From the NCBI GenBank assembly GCA_937927415.1, contig CALBDS010000044.1, positions 1 through 64,000 on the forward strand: a stretch of DNA of 64,000 bases, read 5' to 3'. Made by a program: the position numbers and the translations under genes. Source of the DNA: an uncultured Rhodospirillaceae bacterium. GTDB taxonomy: Bacteria; Pseudomonadota; Alphaproteobacteria; Azospirillales; Azospirillaceae. The notes beneath the pieces were generated by a model that was not told the DNA's origin, did no database searches, and saw only the letters and a list, made by a program, of their open reading frames with translations. Positions within the stretch are counted from its first letter, which is position 1; every line of letters begins with the position of its first letter. Of the stretch, positions 1 to 7,515 are shown piece by piece.

Positions 1-55
<55 letters not shown>

Positions 56-120
56 TCACTGCCCGCTGATTATCAGCAGGCATCTTGCGGACGGCCGCGG
101 CGCTTGTCGCCGTGTACGAC

Positions 121-195
<75 letters not shown>

Positions 196-196
<1 letters not shown>

Positions 197-221
197 CATC
201 CGGCCACAGGTCGGATGTTTC
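196..221 (+). terminator. Short hairpin after tRNA-Glu
   Basis: ACATCCG (196-202) pairs with CGGATGT (212-218) around a 9-nt loop and is followed by TT. The hairpin begins at the last base of the tRNA and ends about 30 bp before the next gene. A short Rho-independent terminator for the tRNA transcript is plausible, but the T-tract is weak. Confidence 0.4.
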
Positions 222-248
222 GGCCATCTTTCTTCCCGGATATCCGCC

Positions 249-896
249 ATGCTGGACAGCTTTCTCCTTGCCTTTCCAGCTTTGTTCTCGATCGTCAACC
301 CGATCGGTATGGCGCTGATTTTCAGCCAGGTGACCGCCGGACGTTCAACGCGCGAGCGGGCGCAACTGGCGCGGCTGGTGGCGGTCTATTCGGCCGTGGT
401 CATGCTGACCGCCCTGTGGGCTGGGGCCTATGTGCTGAATTTCTTCGGAATCTCCCTGGCGGCTCTGCGGATTGCCGGCGGCTTCGTGGTGGCCGAGCGC
501 GCTTGGGCGCTGCTGACGGCCCCCGAAGCCCACGAAGCGCGCAAACAGGAACAGGCCGCCCCCGCGGGCACGGTGCAGGAATCGGCCTTTTTCCCCCTGA
601 CCATCCCCTTCACCACCGGGCCGGGCACGATTTCCGTCGCCATCGCCCTGGGCGCCACCCGTCCGGCCAATCCGGCGGCTTTGGGCGGGTTCTTCATCGG
701 CATGTCGGCGGCGGCGGCGGCCATCGCGGTGCTGATCTGGCTGTCCTACCGCTCCGCCGACCGGCTGGTGGATCTGCTGGGCCAGACCCGCGCCCACATC
801 CTGACCCGGCTGTTCGCCTTTCTGCTGTTCTGCGTCGGCGTGCAGATCCTGCTGAACGGCGTGCTGGGGGCGGTGGAGCCGCTGCTGAACCGTTAA
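249..896 (+). CDS. MarC family (UPF0056) integral membrane protein
   Basis: A 215-residue hydrophobic protein with about six membrane segments. Features typical of the MarC/UPF0056 family are the start LLAFPALFSIVNPIGMALIF, the central PLTIPFTTGPGTISVAI motif and a C-terminal LLFCVGVQILLNGV helix. The family is widespread; the old link to multiple antibiotic resistance was not supported, and its transport substrate is unknown. The start ATG follows closely after the tRNA-Glu hairpin. The gene faces the next one (minus strand), leaving only 6 bp between stop codons. The family call is confident; the function is not known. Confidence 0.9.
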   Translation: MLDSFLLAFPALFSIVNPIGMALIFSQVTAGRSTRERAQLARLVAVYSAVVMLTALWAGAYVLNFFGISLAALRIAGGFVVAERAWALLTAPEAHEARKQEQAAPAGTVQESAFFPLTIPFTTGPGTISVAIALGATRPANPAALGGFFIGMSAAAAAIAVLIWLSYRSADRLVDLLGQTRAHILTRLFAFLLFCVGVQILLNGVLGAVEPLLNR

Positions 897-902
897 GAAA
901 GA

Positions 903-1853
903 TCACGGACGGCAGGACCGGATCACCGCCGTCACCTCGGTTATGGTGTCCGGGTCGAGCCGTTGCTCCAACACCCCCCGCCACAGACCCCGCTGTTTCA
1001 GGCTTCCGGCGATGCAGGAACAGCTTTGCGCGCAGAGGGGGGCCTCGGCGCCGTTGCCGACACAGGATTCCACGCAACTTGTGTGAAAGGCGCGTTCTTC
1101 GCTGTTGATGGGGGACAGGCCGGCAGCGGTCAGGCCCCACAGCGCGGCGAACAGCACCGGCTGGTGGATGAGATAGACCGCAAGGCTGTGCCGTCCCAGC
1201 CAGACCAATGGGGCCGCCGTCCGGCCCCCTCCCTGGGCGCGCGCCCACCCTTTCGCGTCCCACAGCTTTCCCAGAGCAATGCCCACAAGCATCACCCCGA
1301 ACCACGGCACCAAAGGCACGTAATCATTGGCGTCGGGGTCGTGGGCGGCCATGCCGATCCAGGACAGCCATGGCGGATCGAACAGCGGCAGCGCCGCCCA
1401 GCCGGGCAGGGCCAGCACGACGGCACCAGCCACCAGCGTTGCCGCCGCCGGCAGACGCAGGAACCCCAGCCCCAGCAGGCTGCCCACCGCCAGATGATGC
1501 AGCACGCCGAACAGGATCGGGCTGGCGGGAAAGACCGCCAGCGACACCATGGTGATGGCCGCCGCCGCCACGGCCAGAACCAGCCACCGGCGGCGGAAAC
1601 GGCGGGCGTCGAAACCGGCACGGGCCGTCAGCACCAGCGACACCCCGGCCAGGAACAGGAACGACGACAGGATGACGGCCCGTGCCGCCAGCCACGCCGG
1701 GGCGGTGAACAGATCCAGCCTCAGCCAGCCGAAATGATTGAGATCCCAACACAGGTGGTACAGCACCATCGCCACCACCGCGGCCCCGCGCGCCGCATCA
1801 ATCCCGGCCAGCCGGGGCCGCGCCGGGCTTCCCATCCGGGCATCAGTCGGCAT
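903..1853 (-). CDS. DUF1624 family membrane protein (heparan-alpha-glucosaminide N-acetyltransferase-like)
   Basis: 316 residues from the ATG at 1853. The upstream in-frame extension is antisense-type, Arg/Trp-rich sequence lying inside the next gene and is rejected. The family signature AGIDAARGAAVVAMVLYH is at the N terminus, followed by about seven hydrophobic helices and GRHSLAVYLIHQPVLF near the C-terminal third. The last ~75 residues form a cysteine-rich soluble tail (pattern SCVESC, then CAQSCSC), which I recall in other alphaproteobacterial members. Acyl transfer across the membrane is inferred from the eukaryotic HGSNAT relation; the substrate is unknown. The 5' end overlaps the EamA gene's 3' end by 11 bp, so translational coupling is likely. 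Confidence 0.85.
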   Translation of the reverse strand: MPTDARMGSPARPRLAGIDAARGAAVVAMVLYHLCWDLNHFGWLRLDLFTAPAWLAARAVILSSFLFLAGVSLVLTARAGFDARRFRRRWLVLAVAAAAITMVSLAVFPASPILFGVLHHLAVGSLLGLGFLRLPAAATLVAGAVVLALPGWAALPLFDPPWLSWIGMAAHDPDANDYVPLVPWFGVMLVGIALGKLWDAKGWARAQGGGRTAAPLVWLGRHSLAVYLIHQPVLFAALWGLTAAGLSPINSEERAFHTSCVESCVGNGAEAPLCAQSCSCIAGSLKQRGLWRGVLEQRLDPDTITEVTAVIRSCRP

Positions 1854-2802
1854 GGGGCGCGCTGGAGGTGGTGACCGCCGAACGCCGCACGGTTTCCCGG
1901 TGCAGGATATAAAGGCCGCTGGCCGCCACCACCGCCGCCCCGACCAGGGTCCAGGCATCAGGAATCTCGTCCCAGAACATCCAGCCGAACAGCAGGGCGA
2001 ACAGCAGGGCGGCGTAATTGAACGGCGCCACCACCGCCGCCGGCGCCATGGCATAGGCGCGGGTCATGAAAAGCTGCGCCACACCGCCGGTCAGCCCACA
2101 GCCGGCCAGCAGCAGCCAATCCCACCCCCGTGGCGTCACCCAGACGAACGGCTGCGCCAGCGCGCACAGCAACGTGGTGATGAGGGTGAAATAGAAGACG
2201 ATGGTGGTCGGCGGTTCGGTGCGGCTCAATTGCCGGATGGTGACCATGGCCAGCGACTGGCACACCGCCGCCCCCAGGGCCACCAGCGTCCCCATCTCGA
2301 ACACGTCGCCGGTGGGGCGCAGCATGATGAGCGTGCCGCCGAATCCCACCGCCACCGCCATCCAGCGGAACAGCCCGACCCGTTCCCCCAGCAACGGCAC
2401 CGACAGCGCCGTCAGGAACAGCGGCGAGGTGAAGTTGAACGCGATGGCCGTGCCCAGCGGCAGCAGGTGGAACGACCAGAACATCAGCGACATGGCCGTC
2501 AGCCCGATCACCGACCGCCACAGATGGCCCAGAGGAAGCTGGGTGCGCAGGCTGACCAGCCCACCGCTCATCGCCACCGCGATCCCCACCGGCACCAACG
2601 CCAGCAGGTTGCGGAAGAAGGTGACCTCGGCCAGCGGATACCGCTCCGCCGTCAGTTTGACCAGCAGGTTGAGGATGGAAAAAATGAACACCGACACCAG
2701 CATCATCATGATGCCGAGCGGTGCGTTTTCCGTGCGGATGTCGGGGGGAGCGGCGGAGTCTTTCACGGGCCGCACGGTAACAAAACGGCGGCCCCCCGTC
2801 AC
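1843..2802 (-). CDS. EamA/DMT family transporter
   Basis: 319 residues with ten predicted membrane helices arranged as two EamA repeats. The first begins around residue 30 (IMMMLVSVFIFSILNLLVK) and the second around 180. The sequences FFRNLLALVPVG and NFTSPLFLTALSVPLLGER are typical of the drug/metabolite transporter superfamily (RhaT/YdcZ/S-adenosylmethionine-uptake-like). The substrate cannot be read from the sequence. It is the first gene of a two-gene unit with the DUF1624 protein. The short cytoplasmic N terminus before the first helix makes the start plausible, but a downstream start is not excluded. Confidence 0.88.
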   Translation of the reverse strand: MTGGRRFVTVRPVKDSAAPPDIRTENAPLGIMMMLVSVFIFSILNLLVKLTAERYPLAEVTFFRNLLALVPVGIAVAMSGGLVSLRTQLPLGHLWRSVIGLTAMSLMFWSFHLLPLGTAIAFNFTSPLFLTALSVPLLGERVGLFRWMAVAVGFGGTLIMLRPTGDVFEMGTLVALGAAVCQSLAMVTIRQLSRTEPPTTIVFYFTLITTLLCALAQPFVWVTPRGWDWLLLAGCGLTGGVAQLFMTRAYAMAPAAVVAPFNYAALLFALLFGWMFWDEIPDAWTLVGAAVVAASGLYILHRETVRRSAVTTSSAPHAD

Positions 2803-2831
2803 CGCGGGGACGGCGGCGGTTCCATGCCGCG

Positions 2832-2865
2832 GGGGAATGGCGGGATTGCGGCCCGGCCATTCCCC
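2832..2865. terminator. Intergenic hairpin between EamA and FlaF-like genes
   Basis: GGGGAATGGC (2832-2841) and GCCATTCCCC (2856-2865) form a perfect 10-bp stem with a 14-nt loop. It lies 14 bp past the stop of the FlaF-like gene (minus strand) and about 30 bp upstream of the EamA start. No T-run follows on the minus strand, so it may be a Rho-assisted stop or an RNA-stabilising element rather than a classical terminator. Confidence 0.4.
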
Positions 2866-2879
2866 TAGCGGTTATAAGC

Positions 2880-3419
2880 TTATTTATCGCCCAGTTCGGC
2901 CCGGATTTCATCTTCGGCCTGCACCCAATGGTCCATGGCGCGGCCTTCGGGGCGGCCTTCGCTTTCCCAGATCTGATAGGCGCGTTCCTGGATCAGCCGG
3001 TTCTGCTCGCCGTTCAGCAGCCCTTCGGCGATGTGCATGTTGACCCGCGCCAGCGACACCAGCTTGCTTTCCTCGATCGCCCCTTCGGTCACCTGCATGG
3101 TGGTGGCGGAAACATACTGGGCGAGGTTCTTCAGGTTTTCCTTCACCTCGTCCGGCAGGGGGCTGGCGCCGTTCTGCATCAGCGACTTGATGGCAACCCA
3201 GATCTTGAGGTTGTGGTCCAGGGCGATGCTGACCTTTTCGGGGCTGTCGGCTTCGATCAGCAGAGTGGCGGCGTGGGCCAGAGTGCGGGCGTCGTCCTCG
3301 GCCTGGGTGAAGCTGGTCTTCAGGATGGCGTCGGCACCGGCATCGATGATCGCCTTGGCGGCCGGCGCGGCAACGGTGGTGGCTTGGTCGGCCGCAGCGG
3401 TGGAGGTGCGCTTGGACAT
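2880..3419 (-). CDS. FlaF-like protein with C-terminal DUF2934 domain
   Basis: 179 residues from the ATG at 3419, preceded by GGGGAA 7 nt upstream. An upstream in-frame start at 3557 would add 46 unconserved, basic residues and is rejected. Residues ~40-125 resemble FlaF, the flagellin-synthesis regulator of alphaproteobacteria (ALDHNLKIWVAIKSL, then LPDEVKENLKNLAQYVSATT). Residues ~147-177 match DUF2934 (RAYQIWESEGRPEGRAMDHW plus following Gln-Ala-Glu). In Caulobacter, FlaF and FlbT set flagellin translation. No flagellar genes neighbour it here, so a flagellar role is an inference; the N-terminal 30 residues are Ala-rich and unstructured-looking. Confidence 0.68.
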   Translation of the reverse strand: MSKRTSTAAADQATTVAAPAAKAIIDAGADAILKTSFTQAEDDARTLAHAATLLIEADSPEKVSIALDHNLKIWVAIKSLMQNGASPLPDEVKENLKNLAQYVSATTMQVTEGAIEESKLVSLARVNMHIAEGLLNGEQNRLIQERAYQIWESEGRPEGRAMDHWVQAEDEIRAELGDK

Positions 3420-3581
3420 GTGTGATGTTCCCCGTTTCGTTCGTTCCGCGCGCCGGGGGTAGGACCGGCCCGTTGGTGCGCGGGTCAGAGTGCCGTGGTG
3501 GGAAAGATTAGTAAAGCCGGAAGCCGGAGGAGCCGGTCCTGAAAACCCGCTCTCCATCGTCGCAGGGGACGTGCCGCCGTT

Positions 3582-4223
3582 TCAGTCGCCGCCCAGGGCG
3601 CCGAACGGCAGGCGGAAGGTGAACCCCAGCACGTCGCTGTCGTCCCGCCCGTCGCTGCCGCTGCGGATGTGGCTGTACCCCAGCGTCACCCGCGAGCGGT
3701 TTTCAAAGGCATAGCCGATTTCGAGCTGGGAGCGGAACTCCACCGTTTCCCCATCGGGGCGCAGGCGGCGAGGGGTATAGCCGGCGCCGACGCTGGGGGT
3801 GAAGGTGAACGCCCCCACCGGCACGTCGAGCAGCACCCCCCCGCCGGTCACGGCCTGTCCATCCGCCGCTGGTCCCGCCGACAGCCAGGGGGTCAGGGCG
3901 GCATAGGGCTGGAGCCACTGCAGCAGCGATCCGCCCAGGCGGTATTTGTCGTGCAGCCCGAAAAGCTGGTCGGCCCGGTCGGGGCTGGCACCGCCCATGG
4001 GGCCGACTCCGGGGGGAAACACCCGAACCCCATCGGCCGGGGCGGGCAGGGCGCCGATGGTCCAGCCCGCCGGGGCGTCCACCCGGCTTCCCGCTCCCTC
4101 GCTTCCCATCGGGGCATCCCGTGTCTGCGGGGCCGCCATGGCCGGCGTTGCCATGGTACAGTTCCCCGCGACCGCCAGAACGGCGGCAAGGAGGTGGACG
4201 GGACCGGGGCGGGCACGTTCCAT
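3582..4223 (-). CDS. Small outer-membrane beta-barrel protein, PagL/acyloxyacyl-hydrolase-like
   Basis: 213 residues from the ATG at 4223. Residues 1-30 are a signal peptide (basic n-region, LLAAVLAVAG core, Ala-X-Ala before APQ). The C-terminal half alternates polar and aromatic residues like short amphipathic strands (FTFTPSVGAGYTP; FRSQLEIGYAFENRSRVTLG) and ends with a strand finishing FTFRLPFGALGGD. The segment GYSHIRSGSDGRDDSD sits where PagL-type lipid A 3-O-deacylases have a His-X-Ser catalytic motif, but here Ser is replaced by Arg at the second position. It may therefore be a related barrel without deacylase activity. It stands alone between two minus-strand genes. Confidence 0.55.
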   Translation of the reverse strand: MERARPGPVHLLAAVLAVAGNCTMATPAMAAPQTRDAPMGSEGAGSRVDAPAGWTIGALPAPADGVRVFPPGVGPMGGASPDRADQLFGLHDKYRLGGSLLQWLQPYAALTPWLSAGPAADGQAVTGGGVLLDVPVGAFTFTPSVGAGYTPRRLRPDGETVEFRSQLEIGYAFENRSRVTLGYSHIRSGSDGRDDSDVLGFTFRLPFGALGGD

Positions 4224-4294
4224 GGGCATCCCCATCGGGCCGGGCGGTGTGGCGCCAAGTATGACGCCGGGGTCCATTATCGCACCACAAAATA

Positions 4295-4342
4295 AAGGGA
4301 TGCCACCACTGTTTCGCAAGGAGAGGGTGGACGGCATCCCTT
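4295..4342 (-). terminator. Rho-independent terminator after the PEPC-family gene
   Basis: On the minus strand AAGGGATGCC (4342 to 4333) pairs with GGCATCCCTT (4304 to 4295). Inner CCACC/GGTGG pairing extends the stem, and TTATTTTG follows. It begins 20 nt after the stop codon at 4363, as expected for an intrinsic terminator of that transcript. Confidence 0.75.
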
Positions 4343-4362
4343 ATCGCTCAACCGCAAACCGT

Positions 4363-7300
4363 TCAGCCGAAGAAGCCGATCCGTTGGGTGATGGCCGATC
4401 CGGTACGGGTTATCAGTTCGTACAGGCCCAGCATCGGGCGGAACAGCCGTTCGTTTTCCTGGCGGTAGTTCTGGCTTTCGTCGCTGACATAGGTGGCGGG
4501 TTCGCCGTAATCGGCATCCTCCGGCCCCTGGTCGGTGGTGGCGGGGAAGATGTCTTCCAGTTGCGCCACGGCGGTGGGGATGTCCAGGTGCAGGATGCGC
4601 GCGATCACCCGGTCGCGGGTGGTGGCGTGCTGGCTGGAGAATTCCGGAATGTGGGTGGCCAGCCGGAAAATCTCGTGGATCAGGGCAAGCCGGATGGCGT
4701 GCAGCAGCCGCAGGCCCGTGCGGCAGTCGTCACCAAGCAGGGCGGCGCAGCCGGGGCCCGTGCGGGCCAGCCCGTCGCGCAGCATGGTGTGGTCACGGTA
4801 GAGCTTGCGGAAGACGCGCATCTGCCGCACATGGGCCGGGCTGCTTTCCAGATGGTCGGCCAGATTGCGCATTTCCTCGGCCCGCGCCGGTTCCCGCTCA
4901 CGCGCGGCCAGCGTCAGCCAGAGTTCCGGGTCCATCATGTCGATATAGGCCTTGAGCGCGTCCGGCTCGGAAATGGCGAAGCCGTATTCGACGATGCCCA
5001 GCAACTGCCGGAACCGCGGCGACCGGGCGTAGAGGGACGCGAACCGTTCGGGATCCTTGTCGATGGCCGCCCCGAAACCGCCGATGACGTTCGCCGGCAA
5101 CCCCTGCTGCAGCAGGATGGCGTTGTGGGGGATGGCGCGGATCTGGGAGATGTTCTGCTGGTCGATGCTCTCGGCGCTGCCGTCGTGCTGGCGTTTGAAC
5201 GCCCGGCTTCCCGAGGGGTAGAGCAGGCTGCCGCCGAAGGTGCCCACCAGCACCGCGTAATTGGGATCACCCACCAGCGACACCTGGAACTCCTTCACCG
5301 TGGTGAAGAGTTCGGTGATGTAGTCGTTCTCGTCATAGAAGGGATCGTCGTTGCCCGACGGACGGTCGCCCAGCATGTATTGCACGATGCGGGTGACCAC
5401 GGCAAAGGCCGACGCCTCGGTGACGAAGTAGAGGAACCCGTCACCACCCTGGAAGCTGACCTCCTGCTTGTAGGGCACCCCCAGTTCGGCCAGCGACGAC
5501 AGCCACGCCGGGGATGCGATGTAGGACAGCCGCTCGGTGAAGCTGGCCGGGTGGGCGCCGCGGCCGATGGATTCCCCGTGGGTGTCGAACACCACAAGCT
5601 GCACGCCGGTCAGCCCGTGCTTGCGGAACAGCCGGGCCACACGGTTGCGAAGCCGTTCGATGGAGGCGGCAGCCGGCGTCTGGCCGAGATAGCGGCCGGC
5701 GTCGGAATAGCCGGTCTGGATGCACAGCCGCCCGCGCTTTTGCACATAGGCGCGGTAATGGGGATTCTCCAGCAGCGTGTCGATGACCCGGCTGCCCAGT
5801 TCCAGCGCGCGTTCGGTCTCGAACAGCGGGGAGATGTCCAGCCGGTCCTCGATCCCGAACAGGCGCGCGTAATAGAGCGCGGTCAGTACGGTGAACGCCG
5901 CCTCGCTCTCCGCGATCAGGAAGCGGACGGGCACGCTGGAATCGGCGTATTTCAGCATCTGCGCCACGACCATGAACAGCCGCTTGGCCGATGTGCGCTC
6001 GCCGGTCAGGGACCCGAAATTGATGGCGACCGGCTGCACCGTGTCCAGCAGATGGGTCAGCCGTTCCAGATAGGATTGGCGGAACCGGGGATCGTCGGGG
6101 GCGGTTTCCAGCCCCACCGCCTTGCGGATGGCGTTGTGAAGCTGGGTGGAGTTGATGCGCACATGGGTGTGGGCCGTGCCCAGCCCATAGTTCGCCAGTT
6201 CCGCCCGCAGCACGCTCAGCCGCAGCACCGCCGGCACCGCCTCCGCCCCCCGCGCGCCCAGCAGGCGGATGGCGCGGTTCACCCGCTCCACCAGAAACGC
6301 CCCGTCGGTCAGGCGGAAGGCGCGATCCTCGTGCATCCGGCGGGAAATGCGCTGGAGGTGCTTTTGCGAATCGAGCCGCTGGGGATCGTGGACGGCGAAG
6401 ACGCTGATCTCATCCGTGATCTCGTGGATTGCCAGCACCAGCCGGGATTCGATCTGCTCCAGCGTGTGGCGCAGTTCCTCGTCGTCGGGCACGGCGGCGC
6501 GGGCGGCCTGCACCTCGGCCAGATACTGGCGCAGCTGCTGCAACTGCACCTTTTGCCGCTTGTGCAGCATGTCGGTCCATTTGATGTCCGACCGCCCGTC
6601 GATGTCATAGCCGACCCAGCTTGCCACCGTCAGCAGCTTGGGCGTCAGTTCCGTCCATTGTTCGGGGTAGAGGGTGGCCGCTTCCGCGAAGATCAGGCCG
6701 TAGAGCCGGCGCAGCGCCGTCTGGATGTTGGCCAGGGCGTGCAGCGACAACTCATGCTCACGCGACAGCGTCAGGTTGGCGTCGGGGCGGTGCTCCGACC
6801 GGGCCATGCGGGCGATCAGGGCGGCGCGCTTGGATGCGGTCAGCGGCTCGCCGTGTTCGTCGCGGTCCAGCGCCAGACAGGCCAGCGCCGTCATCAACGG
6901 CCCCGACAGGTTGAAGGTCGGGTGGGCGGTGATGACGATGCCGAACACCTCCGCCTCCACCCGCCGGCGGAAGACGTCGAAGGGCAGGGGCGGGGCGCCT
7001 TCGTCCGGCTGGGCGATGGTGCGGACCAGACGGCGGATGATGGCGTCGTTGGCCGCCGGGTCGGTTTCCCCCAGCTTGGCGGCGAATCGCCGGGTGCGGG
7101 CCAGGAACCCTTCGGCGGACAGGTGCTGGAGCAGTTGCTCCAGCGTGCCCAGGTCCAGCGTTCCCGCCGCCAGCCGCCGGGTGATTTCCAGCGACAGGTG
7201 CAGGATCGGGTTGGTGAAGGGATCCTCCTCGCTTTCCCGCATGAAACGGTCGAGGCAGGCGCCGAGGTCGGCCACCAGGGCGGCGGAATCCTGCGCCGCG

Positions 7301-7452
7301 GGCACGGGGAACCGGGCCGCCGGCTCCGTCAGCAACGGCCCGGTCGGCAGGGTCCAGCCGGCGGTGCCGGTTTCCCCGGTGCGGCCGTCATCGGCGCGGC
7401 GGCGGTTGGACTCACGGGTGTTGCGGACGGGTTTGGCCTCGGCCTCGGTCAT
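4363..7452 (-). CDS. Phosphoenolpyruvate carboxylase family protein with divergent catalytic motifs
   Basis: 1029 residues, longer than the usual 880-950. The PEPC fold is recognisable throughout: VITAHPTF with His177; GYSDAGRYLG at 581-590, aligning with the canonical GYSDS-KDAG loop; HGESIGRG at 625-632. Canonical PEPC makes oxaloacetate from PEP and bicarbonate. Here the first motif reads TAHPTF rather than TAHPTE, and the HGRGG loop is shortened to HGE, removing the arginine known to be essential in plant and E. coli enzymes. The C terminus ends RIGFFG instead of the conserved N-T-G. The first ~50 residues are low-complexity. It may be a distinct subfamily or an inactive relative. Monocistronic, with its own terminator. 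Confidence 0.8.
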   Translation of the reverse strand: MTEAEAKPVRNTRESNRRRADDGRTGETGTAGWTLPTGPLLTEPAARFPVPAAQDSAALVADLGACLDRFMRESEEDPFTNPILHLSLEITRRLAAGTLDLGTLEQLLQHLSAEGFLARTRRFAAKLGETDPAANDAIIRRLVRTIAQPDEGAPPLPFDVFRRRVEAEVFGIVITAHPTFNLSGPLMTALACLALDRDEHGEPLTASKRAALIARMARSEHRPDANLTLSREHELSLHALANIQTALRRLYGLIFAEAATLYPEQWTELTPKLLTVASWVGYDIDGRSDIKWTDMLHKRQKVQLQQLRQYLAEVQAARAAVPDDEELRHTLEQIESRLVLAIHEITDEISVFAVHDPQRLDSQKHLQRISRRMHEDRAFRLTDGAFLVERVNRAIRLLGARGAEAVPAVLRLSVLRAELANYGLGTAHTHVRINSTQLHNAIRKAVGLETAPDDPRFRQSYLERLTHLLDTVQPVAINFGSLTGERTSAKRLFMVVAQMLKYADSSVPVRFLIAESEAAFTVLTALYYARLFGIEDRLDISPLFETERALELGSRVIDTLLENPHYRAYVQKRGRLCIQTGYSDAGRYLGQTPAAASIERLRNRVARLFRKHGLTGVQLVVFDTHGESIGRGAHPASFTERLSYIASPAWLSSLAELGVPYKQEVSFQGGDGFLYFVTEASAFAVVTRIVQYMLGDRPSGNDDPFYDENDYITELFTTVKEFQVSLVGDPNYAVLVGTFGGSLLYPSGSRAFKRQHDGSAESIDQQNISQIRAIPHNAILLQQGLPANVIGGFGAAIDKDPERFASLYARSPRFRQLLGIVEYGFAISEPDALKAYIDMMDPELWLTLAAREREPARAEEMRNLADHLESSPAHVRQMRVFRKLYRDHTMLRDGLARTGPGCAALLGDDCRTGLRLLHAIRLALIHEIFRLATHIPEFSSQHATTRDRVIARILHLDIPTAVAQLEDIFPATTDQGPEDADYGEPATYVSDESQNYRQENERLFRPMLGLYELITRTGSAITQRIGFFG

Positions 7453-7515
7453 TAGGAAAGTTCCCGAATGGTCTGGTCAACAATAGGGGAACGATGCGGT
7501 GCAACAGGTCGGGTG

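Noticed and set aside
3946..7455. 1169-codon open frame on the plus strand opposite the PEPC-family gene
   Set aside because: Its product is Gly/Arg/Gln/His-rich low complexity, the usual antisense shadow of a high-G+C gene. The minus-strand frame has clear PEPC-family motifs.
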